Shown here piece by piece: positions 7,901 through 15,533 of a stretch of 64,000 nucleotides of DNA. The stretch's first letter is position 1; each line of letters begins with the position of its first letter. A program made the position numbers and the translations under genes. The notes beneath the pieces are model-generated. The model searched no databases and had not been told where the DNA came from. It saw only the letters and a program-made list of their open reading frames with translations. Source of the stretch: Clostridia bacterium. Its GTDB lineage: Bacteria; Bacillota; Clostridia; Oscillospirales; CAG-272. The stretch spans positions 1-64,000 of the forward strand of contig JAFTKK010000040.1 in the NCBI GenBank assembly GCA_017453325.1, in the 5' to 3' direction.

Positions 7901-9586
7901 TTATTTGGCGGCGGCAAGCTCTGCCGCAACCTCGGCGCGCAGCACGCGCCCCGCCGCGTTGCGCGGCAACGGTGTTTCTCGTAAGGCAAAGAGGGTGATG
8001 GCGGCACTCGGAGCCAAAGTGGCGTTCAGCTCGCCCAGCCACTCACCAATGGCAGCCTCGATCTCATCGGGGCGAAAATCAATGCCAAAAAGCTCGGCGG
8101 CACAGGCGGTGTCGGGCAGAATGAGGGCAGCCGGCTCATAACCGGTGTGTGCGGCGTTTGGCACGCCTGCGACGACCACCTCGCCCACCAGCGGGTTTTG
8201 CCGGATCAGAAGTTCCAGCGCTTCCGGTGAGACCAGCGTGCCGTCGGCACATTCAATGCCGTTTTGCTTGCGACCGATCACATACAAAAAACCGTCCTCG
8301 TCCATGCGGCCGAGATCACCCGTATAATACCAACCGCCACGCAGCGCTTCGTTGGTGCGCGTATCGTCTCGATCGTATCCGAGCATGACACCGTCACCCT
8401 TGATGCGGATCTCGCCGCATCCGTCGGGCTGCTGATTGTAAAGATCGAAGGTCAGCCCCTCAAGAGGTCGCCCCACGCTGCCGTCACGGTAGCACTCGGG
8501 CGTGTTGATGGCGGCAAGCCCCGCACACTCGGTGATGCCGTAGCCCTGTGCCGCAAACATGCCGATTTGCCGCAGGCCCTTGCAAACGGCGGCGGGCAGG
8601 AAATCACCCACCACAAAGAGGGTGCGAAGTGCCCCGCCGAAGGGAAGTCTGGCCTCACGCAGCAAGCGCTCCTTGAGGCTCTGTCGCGCCGACAGAGGGC
8701 GCACGGGATCGGAGACGGCGATGGCGCGGCGCACACCCGTTTCGGTGCCGCGCTCCTTTGTGAGCTGCCAGAATTTATCGTAAATACGTTCCGCGAAATA
8801 CGGAATGGTGACCATGGCGGTGGGATGGATCTCGCGCATATTGCGCATCAGCGTGCCAATGCCCTCGGCAAAGGCGACCGAAGCGCCGCAATAAAACGGG
8901 AAAAGGAGACCCAGCACGCACTCATAGGCATGAGAAAGGGGCAGATGGGACAGAAAAATATCCTGCGCACCGATCCCCTCTGCTGCGTGGAGCGCACGCA
9001 GCGTGGCAAGGATATTGCGATGGGAGAGCTGCACACCCTTGGCGCGCCCCGTGGTGCCCGCAGTATAAAAGATGGCAGCGGGCGCGTCGGGCGCGATGGC
9101 GCGACGGCAAAAGCTCTCATCCCCCGCCTGCACGGCTGCCCTGCCCTCCTCGATAAGGGCGGGAAAATCTGCCATTGAGATCTTAACGGGGATGCGGCGG
9201 CGTTTTATCTTATCGGCCACGGCGGGATCGTACAGAACCGCTGTAATGCCCGCCTCGCGAATGATGACGCTAAGCTCGGCACTATCCACGGTCTCGTCCA
9301 CAGGCACGGGAAGCCCCGCGCCGCAAGCGGCCGCAAAAAGGGCAAGAGCCATATGATAGCTGTTTTTACCGATGATCAGGATGCGCGCCTCACCGGGCAG
9401 ACGGGCACCGAGTGCCGTGCCGAGAGCCTCGACCTCCTCGCGAAAGCGACCGTAGGAGATATGCTGGTAAAAGCCCTGCTTTTTTTCATGAAAAGCAACG
9501 GACGTGCCCTGCATACCCGTCACGGCATAAAAAAGCTCTCTCAGATCGGGCATATTGTGGAGTGAATACTCACGCGTGGTTGCCAT
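7901..9586 (-). CDS. AMP-binding acyl-CoA synthetase-like protein with Lys-to-Arg change in A10
   Basis: This 561-residue adenylate-forming enzyme has the A3 motif YTAGTTGRAKGVQLSH, a GYGITEC A5-type motif, YYTGDLGRMDEDGFLYVIGRK (A7/A8, shown in part) and the C-terminal segment LPRNAAGRVLR. It would normally activate a carboxylic acid as acyl-AMP and then acyl-CoA. The catalytic A10 lysine (G-K or R-K in most relatives) is Arg here, which could lower or alter adenylation activity. It lies between purB and degV in one operon with 19 and 27 bp gaps. Fatty acid is the likeliest substrate, by family and by the DegV neighbour. Confidence 0.88.
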   Translation of the reverse strand: MATTREYSLHNMPDLRELFYAVTGMQGTSVAFHEKKQGFYQHISYGRFREEVEALGTALGARLPGEARILIIGKNSYHMALALFAAACGAGLPVPVDETVDSAELSVIIREAGITAVLYDPAVADKIKRRRIPVKISMADFPALIEEGRAAVQAGDESFCRRAIAPDAPAAIFYTAGTTGRAKGVQLSHRNILATLRALHAAEGIGAQDIFLSHLPLSHAYECVLGLLFPFYCGASVAFAEGIGTLMRNMREIHPTAMVTIPYFAERIYDKFWQLTKERGTETGVRRAIAVSDPVRPLSARQSLKERLLREARLPFGGALRTLFVVGDFLPAAVCKGLRQIGMFAAQGYGITECAGLAAINTPECYRDGSVGRPLEGLTFDLYNQQPDGCGEIRIKGDGVMLGYDRDDTRTNEALRGGWYYTGDLGRMDEDGFLYVIGRKQNGIECADGTLVSPEALELLIRQNPLVGEVVVAGVPNAAHTGYEPAALILPDTACAAELFGIDFRPDEIEAAIGEWLGELNATLAPSAAITLFALRETPLPRNAAGRVLRAEVAAELAAAK

Positions 9587-9605
9587 ACGGCTCCTCCTTG
9601 TGGCG

Positions 9606-11033
9606 TTATACGGTCAGCGCAGCGCCGCCGATGCTTTCGGTGGCGGCGAGAATGGGATCGACCTCTGTTTTCACAAACTGCTCAACCTGCTCGGGGCATC
9701 TGCCGATGTAATCGGCGGGCTCAAGCAGCTTTTCGATATCGGACTTGGCAAGGCCAAAGCGTGCATCGGCAGCAATGCGCTCCAAAAGATCGTTTGCCTC
9801 GCCCTCCTCCTTGACCATGCGACCTGCGGCCATGGCATGCTCGCGAATGGCCTCGTGCAGGGTCTGACGGTCGCCGCCGCGCTTGACGGCAGCCATCAGG
9901 ATATTTTCGGATGCCATAAAGGGCAGCTCGGCGGCCACGCGCGCGGCAATGACCTTGGGGTAAACGACAAGACCGTCGGTGACGTTGATAAAGACATTAA
10001 GGATCGCATCGACCGCGAGGAACCCTTCGGAGATCGAAATGCGGCGGTTGGCGCTGTCGTCAAGCGTGCGCTCAAACCATTGGGTCGCAGCCGTGATGGC
10101 GGGATTGGTGACGTTGGAAATCACCGCGCGGCAAAGAGCACCCATACGCTCGCAGCGCATGGGATTGCGCTTATAGGGCATGGCCGAGGAGCCGATCTGG
10201 TTCTTTTCAAAGGGCTCCTCCATTTCCTTGAAGGATTGCAGAATACGCATATCGTTCGAAAACTTATACGCGCTTTGTGCAATACCGGAAAGAACATTCA
10301 GCACGCGGCTGTCAAATTTACGGGTATAGGTCTGACCGCTGACGGGCACGACCTTATCAAAGCCCATTTTATCGGCAATATACCGCTCGATCTCGTCGAT
10401 CTTCTCGCCGTCACCGTCGAGGAGCTCCATAAAGCTGGCCTGGGTACCCGTGGTACCCTTGGAGCCGAGGAGCGCCAAAGTAGAGAGCACGTATTCAAGA
10501 TCGTGATAGTCAAGTACGAGGTCGTAAAGCCACAGGGTAGCACGCTTGCCGACCGTTACCATTTGGGCGGGCTGCAGGTGCGTGTAGCCGAGCGTGGGCA
10601 GCGCCTTATACTTGAGGGCAAAGTCACGCAGGTTGCTCATCACGCGTGCGAGCTTACCGCGCACCAGCTGCAGGGCCTCCTTGAGGATCAGCATATCGGT
10701 GTTATCGCCGACATAGCAGGAGGTGGCACCGAGGTGAATGATGGGGCGCGCCTTGGGGCAAACATCGCCCCATGCGTGGATATGTGCCATCACGTCGTGA
10801 CGGAGCTTTTTCTCATATTCGGCGGCAAGGTCAAGATCAAGATCCTTTTCGTGCGCCTTCATCTCCGCGATCTGCTCATCGGTGATGGGCAGACCCGCCT
10901 TTTGCTCGGCCTCGGCAAGGGCGATCCAGAGACGGCGGAAGGTGAGAAACTTTTTCTCGGCGGAAAACAGATACTGCATCTCCTTTGACGCATAACGGGT
11001 GGAAAAGGGAGAAACGTAATTGGTGCTTGACAT
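9606..11033 (-). CDS. purB: Adenylosuccinate lyase
   Basis: This 475-residue fumarase/aspartase-superfamily lyase acts twice in purine synthesis, splitting SAICAR and adenylosuccinate to release fumarate. The signature loop SSAMPYKRNPMRCERM contains the catalytic Ser. GATSCYVGDNTD and the His of TLGYTHLQPAQ are also present. Length is as expected. It is the second gene of the yifB-purB-ligase-degV operon, 20 bp after yifB. No other purine genes are close by. Confidence 0.96.
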   Translation of the reverse strand: MSSTNYVSPFSTRYASKEMQYLFSAEKKFLTFRRLWIALAEAEQKAGLPITDEQIAEMKAHEKDLDLDLAAEYEKKLRHDVMAHIHAWGDVCPKARPIIHLGATSCYVGDNTDMLILKEALQLVRGKLARVMSNLRDFALKYKALPTLGYTHLQPAQMVTVGKRATLWLYDLVLDYHDLEYVLSTLALLGSKGTTGTQASFMELLDGDGEKIDEIERYIADKMGFDKVVPVSGQTYTRKFDSRVLNVLSGIAQSAYKFSNDMRILQSFKEMEEPFEKNQIGSSAMPYKRNPMRCERMGALCRAVISNVTNPAITAATQWFERTLDDSANRRISISEGFLAVDAILNVFINVTDGLVVYPKVIAARVAAELPFMASENILMAAVKRGGDRQTLHEAIREHAMAAGRMVKEEGEANDLLERIAADARFGLAKSDIEKLLEPADYIGRCPEQVEQFVKTEVDPILAATESIGGAALTV

Positions 11034-11053
11034 AATATATGTTCCTTTCTTGG

Positions 11054-12595
11054 TCAGTTCCAGTATTTTTTATCGAGACTGCGCAGCTGAATGGCCTCGG
11101 CAACATGCGGCGCACGGATGATCTCGCTTTCGTCAAGGTCGGCAATGGTGCGCGCGACGCGCATCACGCGGTCATACCCGCGCGCCGAGAGTCCCATGCG
11201 ATCGTAGGCGTTGGCGAGCAGGGTGCGCGCCGCCTCGTCGGTGATGCAATACCTGCGGATGGCTGCAGCATCAAGCTGGGCGTTACAAAAGATCTGCTTT
11301 TCGCCTTGCATACGCGCACTCGCAAACGCTCTGGCACGCACCACGCGCGCACGCACCTCGGCAGAGGTCTCGGTGGCGGCATCACGCGCGGACAGCTCCT
11401 CAAAGGCAAGCGAGGGCAGCTCGACCTCAATATCGATGCGGTCAAGCAGCGGACCGCTGATGCGGGATACGTACCGCTTCACATCTGCCTGTGAGCAGGT
11501 GCAGGGCTTGGTGGGATGGCCGAAATATCCGCAACGGCAGGGGTTCATGGCCCCCACCATCATAAACGAGCACGGGAAGGTGACGCGTGCGGCGGCACGC
11601 GTGATGGTGACACGCCGATCTTCAAGCGGCTGGCGGAGCGTATCGGTAACGGTTTTGGGGAACTCGGGCAGCTCATCAAGGAAGAGCACCCCGTTGTGTG
11701 CCAAGGACACCTCGCCGGGGGTGGGGTTGGCACCGCCGCCGACCAGGCTGACCGCTGACATGGTATGATGCGGTGCGCGAAACGGCCGCGCCGTGAGCAG
11801 CGAGCGCCCCTCCCGCAGCGTGCCCGCAACCGAATGTATTTTGGTGGTCTCGATGGCCTCCTCGAAGGAAAGCGGGGGCAGGATGGTGGGCAGGCGCTTG
11901 GCCAGCATCGACTTACCCGTGCCGGGTGGGCCAATGAGCAAAATATTGTGACCGCCTGCGGCGGCGATCTCCATGGCGCGCTTGGCCATGGTCTGGCCGC
12001 GCACGTCGGCAAAATCCAGCGTGTACTCGACGGGGGCATCGGAAAAATCCGCAGCATCGGTACTGACCGGTGTGATCCGCTCCTCGCCGTTGAGGTGTGC
12101 GACAAGTGCACGCATATCGGTCAGCGGATAGACCGTCATGCCCGCCACCGCCGCGGCCTCGCGCGCGTTTTCGGCGGGAACGAAAATTTCGGTAAGACCC
12201 GCATCGCGCGCCGCCACGCACATCGACAGCGCCCCGCGCACCCCACGAACGGCACCCGAAAGCGAGAGCTCGCCGACAAGGCAGGTGCGGGAAAGATCGA
12301 CGCGGCGGTTGATTACGCCCGCGCAGCGCAAAATGCCCGTGAGGATCGCAACGTCAAAGCCCGAGCCCTCCTTTTTGCGGTTGGCGGGTGCTAAATTGAC
12401 GGTGAGAGAAAAGGCAGGAAAGCGAAAGCCGCTGTTGGCGCCGGCGGTGCGCACGCGCTCCTTGGCCTCCTTGACGGCGGTATCGGGGAGACCCACGATC
12501 TCAAAATCACCCAGGCGCTCCTGTGCATCACATTCTACGGTCACCAAAAAGCCGTCAATGCCGCAAAGGCCCGCCGAGAGCAACGTTGTCAGCAT
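11054..12595 (-). CDS. comM: YifB/ComM family Mg-chelatase-like AAA+ ATPase
   Basis: This 513-residue protein has an N-terminal Lon-protease-like fold domain (about 1-170). The central AAA+ Mg-chelatase domain carries Walker A GPPGTGKSM and Walker B LFLDELPEF, plus a zinc-binding cluster CRCGYFGHPTKPCTC. The C-terminal helical domain follows. ComM acts as a hexameric helicase promoting branch migration during natural transformation. The start follows GGGGAGG and a consensus promoter at 12628-12656, so this is the first gene of the operon. No other competence genes are adjacent except cinA at 45 kb. Confidence 0.95.
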   Translation of the reverse strand: MLTTLLSAGLCGIDGFLVTVECDAQERLGDFEIVGLPDTAVKEAKERVRTAGANSGFRFPAFSLTVNLAPANRKKEGSGFDVAILTGILRCAGVINRRVDLSRTCLVGELSLSGAVRGVRGALSMCVAARDAGLTEIFVPAENAREAAAVAGMTVYPLTDMRALVAHLNGEERITPVSTDAADFSDAPVEYTLDFADVRGQTMAKRAMEIAAAGGHNILLIGPPGTGKSMLAKRLPTILPPLSFEEAIETTKIHSVAGTLREGRSLLTARPFRAPHHTMSAVSLVGGGANPTPGEVSLAHNGVLFLDELPEFPKTVTDTLRQPLEDRRVTITRAAARVTFPCSFMMVGAMNPCRCGYFGHPTKPCTCSQADVKRYVSRISGPLLDRIDIEVELPSLAFEELSARDAATETSAEVRARVVRARAFASARMQGEKQIFCNAQLDAAAIRRYCITDEAARTLLANAYDRMGLSARGYDRVMRVARTIADLDESEIIRAPHVAEAIQLRSLDKKYWN

Positions 12596-12627
12596 ATCAC
12601 ATTCCTCCCCTCACTATAGTTAGAAGT

Positions 12628-12656
12628 AGTATAACATATTTTTAATTGCAATGCAA
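12628..12656 (-). promoter_or_regulatory. Sigma-A promoter of comM-purB-ligase-degV operon
   Basis: TTGCAT (complement of 12651-12656) and TATACT (complement of 12628-12633) are 17 bp apart, 33 bp upstream of the start codon. Confidence 0.8.
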
Positions 12657-12697
12657 GATTTTTTCCCCCACTTTGCGACGCTTTTGGGAAAATGACC

Positions 12698-12731
12698 AAA
12701 AAACGGGGCTGCGTCCAATGACGCAGCCCCG
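12698..12731 (-). terminator. Terminator of LRR lipoprotein gene
   Basis: CGGGGCTGCGTC and GACGCAGCCCCG flank a 4-nt loop; on the minus strand the stem is followed by TTTTTTGG. Confidence 0.9.
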
Positions 12732-12737
12732 AAGCGA

Positions 12738-14228
12738 TCAGCGATACCAGCAGTCGTATTTATAAAGCCCCGTGAGGGCAGCCGCGTTGGCGGCAGCATC
12801 GGACACGGTCACCGAAACGGCACCGACACCTCTTGTGGCGGCGCGTTGCCAGCCCTCGGTGACGGCAAAGGTAACAGCGGTAAGCGCGGTGCAGCCGTCA
12901 AGCGCACGCGCACCGAGCGTGACCACACCCGCCCCCACATGAAGCGAGGCGAGAGACGCGCCAGACAGCGCGCTGTCGGCAATCACGCGCGTATCCTCAT
13001 GAACGGTGAGGGAAACGGCATCCGCCTCGACACCGATCAGCACCAGATACGGATTTTCCGCGTTGCCGAGATACAGTCCACCCTCGTGGGAAAGGGGGGT
13101 GATTGCGGCATCATAAAAGGCCAATGCACCCAGCGTTTCGATACCGTTTGGCAGCGAAATGGCAGTAAGGGATGTGCATTTGTAAAAGGCACGCTCGCCA
13201 ATCGTTGCGGTTGCCGCCGGCACGGAAAGCTCCGAGAGCACCGTGCATTCGGCAAAGGCGTACGCCTCAATTTTTTGCAGGCTCGCGGGCAGCGTTACAG
13301 AGGAAAGAGAGGTGCAACCCGCAAAGGCATAGGCACCGAGAGAGCGCACCCCCTCAGGCAGCGTGACGGTAGCAAGAGCCGTGCAGCCGCTGAAGGCCTC
13401 CGCGCCGATGATGCGTGTATCGGCGGGCACCTCAAACGAGGTAACGGTCTTATCGGTAAGGCCCGCGAGGAGCAGGTGCGGCGTTTGCGCGGTGCCGAGA
13501 TATTTGGCGCCGCCCCGCTCGGCATAAGCAATGGCGGCACAATCCGAAAAAGCGCCCTCTCCAAGAGAAAAGATACCGTCGTGCAGAACGACCTCCTCAA
13601 GAGAGGTGCAGCCCTCAAACAGCGCGGCGGGGATCGCCTCTACCCCGACAGGAAAAACAAAGGCCGTGAGCGCGGTGCAGCCCGCAAACGCCGAGATGCC
13701 GAGGAGCTGCAGCTCGCTTTTCTCATGGAAGGTCACGGTGGCAAGCGCGGGACAATCTGCAAAGGCGTGATTGCCGATCTGCACCACATTGGGACCGAAG
13801 CTGACCGAGGTGATGTTTTTATTGCCCGCAAAAGCACCCTCGGCCACCGAAAGCACGGGCTTGCCGTTTTTCAGGGCGGGGATCACGAGATCGGTGGCGG
13901 TGCTGTTGCCCACTCCCACCAGCTCGTAGCCCGTCACGCCGCCGAGCGTGATCTCACCGTATTGCAGATACTCGCTGCCGTATTTGGCCTTGCCGCAGAA
14001 CAGACAGTAGCCGACCTGATATTGATGATCGGTCTCGTATTGCTCGGTCTTCACGACCTCGCCGCAATCCACACAGGTCTGCGCCTTGGTGCCCGCCACA
14101 GAGCAGGTGGCCTCAACGGTCACGACCCATTCGACATTTTTATGCTTACATTTGCCGCAAGCGGCCAACGCCGCGCAGCACACCAAAAGCAAGGCGGCTA
14201 TAGCGACAATTTTGAGGGTATTTTTCAT
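12738..14228 (-). CDS. BspA-type leucine-rich-repeat lipoprotein
   Basis: This 496-residue secreted lipoprotein has a signal peptide (about 1-22) ending in the lipobox LAAC. Next comes a Cys-rich region with CxxC pairs (TCVDCGE, CLFCGK; about 25-85), possibly a small zinc ribbon. About ten LRR_5/BspA repeats of about 23 residues follow, for example LGAYAFAGCTSLSSVTLP. BspA-like repeats are common on gut Clostridia surfaces and are linked to adhesion. It stands alone with its own perfect promoter and terminator. The repeats are protein repeats; the DNA copies have diverged. Confidence 0.9.
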   Translation of the reverse strand: MKNTLKIVAIAALLLVCCAALAACGKCKHKNVEWVVTVEATCSVAGTKAQTCVDCGEVVKTEQYETDHQYQVGYCLFCGKAKYGSEYLQYGEITLGGVTGYELVGVGNSTATDLVIPALKNGKPVLSVAEGAFAGNKNITSVSFGPNVVQIGNHAFADCPALATVTFHEKSELQLLGISAFAGCTALTAFVFPVGVEAIPAALFEGCTSLEEVVLHDGIFSLGEGAFSDCAAIAYAERGGAKYLGTAQTPHLLLAGLTDKTVTSFEVPADTRIIGAEAFSGCTALATVTLPEGVRSLGAYAFAGCTSLSSVTLPASLQKIEAYAFAECTVLSELSVPAATATIGERAFYKCTSLTAISLPNGIETLGALAFYDAAITPLSHEGGLYLGNAENPYLVLIGVEADAVSLTVHEDTRVIADSALSGASLASLHVGAGVVTLGARALDGCTALTAVTFAVTEGWQRAATRGVGAVSVTVSDAAANAAALTGLYKYDCWYR

Positions 14229-14281
14229 ATCATATCTCTCCCGATTGCTCAGTTCATGCTAAAAATGCTTCAAACACCATC

Positions 14282-14310
14282 ATTATATCGCAAAACGCAC
14301 AAAATGTCAA
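14282..14310 (-). promoter_or_regulatory. Sigma-A promoter of LRR lipoprotein gene
   Basis: Perfect TTGACA (complement of 14305-14310) and perfect TATAAT (complement of 14282-14287) are 17 bp apart, 54 bp upstream of the start codon. Confidence 0.9.
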
Positions 14311-14331
14311 GAAACGGGGCGAGAAAACGCG

Positions 14332-14366
14332 AAAAAGACGGCTGCCAAGGCAGCCGTCCTTTTTCA
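14332..14366 (-). terminator. Terminator downstream of spoIIIAH
   Basis: GACGGCTGCC and GGCAGCCGTC flank an AA turn, with A/T runs on both sides. It separates spoIIIAH from the LRR gene promoter. Confidence 0.9.
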
Positions 14367-14379
14367 ATGGGCAGATAGG

Positions 14380-14940
14380 TTATTTGGTAATGATGCGCAC
14401 ATTGGCAGGCAGAATACCCGCTTGCTCATATACGATCTCGTTGATCTGCGAGATCTGATTGGCCTGCAGGCTCTCGCTCTTGACCACCACGGAGCAGCTC
14501 TCCCCGTTTAAGATCGCCACACATTGCTGGAAGCCCTTGGCAAGCACCATGGCCTCGATATTGGCCTCGGCCTCCATCTCCTTGGCGAGCTCGGAGATCT
14601 CTAAAAGCGCCCCCGTTTTGGTGGCCTCGTCGGCGTTTTCGTTATCAACGACGCTTTGCAAAACCTCAAGCGCCTCGTCACGGGCGCGCTGGCGGCTGAC
14701 CTGCGTGGCGGAAAAATATCCGTCGACCTCGGCCTCGGTTTGGTTACTGTCGCCGCCCGTCTGATCTCCTGCGGGAACATTCGGATCAACGGTATCGGTC
14801 TTACCGCCAAAAAGCGTGAAATTCAGCACCAAAGCAGCTGCAACCAGCAGGATGGCACAGGCGATCACGATCTGACGGCGCGCGGGTGGACGGCGTGTGA
14901 CTTTTGCTTCCTGTTTGGGCATTTCAAGTTGATTTTCCAT
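14380..14940 (-). CDS. spoIIIAH: Stage III sporulation protein AH, away from the spoIIIA operon
   Basis: This 186-residue protein has a basic cytoplasmic N-terminus and one membrane segment (about 23-43). A variable linker leads to the YscJ/FliF-like ring-building domain (about 75-186), with YFSATQVSRQRARDEAL at its start. SpoIIIAH sits in the mother-cell membrane and pairs across the septum with SpoIIQ, forming the channel that keeps the forespore active. It normally closes the spoIIIAA-AH operon. Here that operon (56.3-60.4 kb) ends at spoIIIAG and this copy is about 42 kb away, with its own terminator and a sigma-E-like promoter. The GGAGG box is strong. Confidence 0.9.
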   Translation of the reverse strand: MENQLEMPKQEAKVTRRPPARRQIVIACAILLVAAALVLNFTLFGGKTDTVDPNVPAGDQTGGDSNQTEAEVDGYFSATQVSRQRARDEALEVLQSVVDNENADEATKTGALLEISELAKEMEAEANIEAMVLAKGFQQCVAILNGESCSVVVKSESLQANQISQINEIVYEQAGILPANVRIITK

Positions 14941-14973
14941 CTTTCAACCCTCCTTTACGTATTGCCTCATTCT

Positions 14974-15002
14974 GTTATATGGTGGGGCAAAGGAAAATAT
15001 GC
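14974..15002 (-). promoter_or_regulatory. Sigma-E-like promoter of spoIIIAH
   Basis: The minus strand reads GCATATTT, 13 bp, then CATATAAC. This is close to the Bacillus sigma-E pattern (KMATATTT, 13-14 bp, CATACAnT). It is 34 bp upstream of the start, and there is no sigma-A match in this gap on this strand. Confidence 0.6.
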
Positions 15003-15030
15003 CGTTTTTTTCGGAATTTACGCAATTCTC

Positions 15031-15059
15031 TTGACAGACGGCGGGCAAGAGTCTATAAT
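15031..15059 (+). promoter_or_regulatory. Sigma-A promoter of MarR-ABC operon
   Basis: Perfect TTGACA at 15031-15036, 17 bp, perfect TATAAT at 15054-15059. Confidence 0.92.
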
Positions 15060-15065
15060 AAAAAC

Positions 15066-15081
15066 AGTTGCACGCGCAACT
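15066..15081 (+). promoter_or_regulatory. Probable MarR operator
   Basis: The inverted repeat AGTTGC-ACGC-GCAACT begins 7 bp after the -10 box, over the expected transcription start. Binding there by the MarR protein encoded directly downstream would give autorepression. Confidence 0.7.
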
Positions 15082-15101
15082 AATTGGAAAGGAGCGTTTT
15101 T

Positions 15102-15533
15102 ATGCACGCTTTAAACAAAATGAACTCCATCGTGCGCTACGGAAACCAATGGCGCGCCCCACGGCTTGAGGGCACGGGCATCAACGTGCCGGACCGCCCC
15201 TACCTATTTTATATCTGCCGCCATCCGGGAGAGTCACAGGATGCCATCTCCTCGGCGCTCTGCGTCAACAAAAGCAGCGTGACGCGGCGACTTTCTTACC
15301 TTGAAAAGGAGGGATACGTGACGAGAAAATCCGACGAAAGTGACCGTCGCGTGCTCCTTGTTTACCCCACCGAAAAGGCCATGGCGCTACTGCCCGTTTT
15401 GCAGGAGATGTCACGCGAATGGAACGCGATCATCACGGCGGGCTTCAGCGAGGAGGAGATCGCCACCTTCTCGGAGCTGATCACGCGTGCCTTTACCAAC
15501 GCCAGACAAAAAGCAAAGGAGATAACGGAGTGA
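15102..15533 (+). CDS. MarR family transcriptional regulator
   Basis: This 143-residue winged-helix regulator has the recognition helix region CVNKSSVTRRLSYLEKEGYV and the wing RKSDESDRRV. I chose the ATG at 15102, which follows AAAGGAG. A TTG 18 bp upstream would lie inside that box. Its last codons overlap the GTG of the ABC transporter gene, so it forms one operon with the exporter pair. In such loci MarR proteins repress multidrug exporters until a ligand binds. The AGTTGC/GCAACT dyad at the transcription start is the probable target. Confidence 0.92.
   Translation: MHALNKMNSIVRYGNQWRAPRLEGTGINVPDRPYLFYICRHPGESQDAISSALCVNKSSVTRRLSYLEKEGYVTRKSDESDRRVLLVYPTEKAMALLPVLQEMSREWNAIITAGFSEEEIATFSELITRAFTNARQKAKEITE

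Noticed and set aside
9555-10988. Long open frame on the plus strand opposite purB (and similar ones opposite the LRR, FGGY and nag genes)
   Set aside because: Codon-bias mirror of high-GC genes: no ribosome binding site, low-complexity composition, and a well-recognised gene on the other strand.
12738-14228. Tandem DNA repeat array
   Set aside because: The periodicity is at protein level (LRR_5 units); the DNA copies are diverged and encode one lipoprotein.
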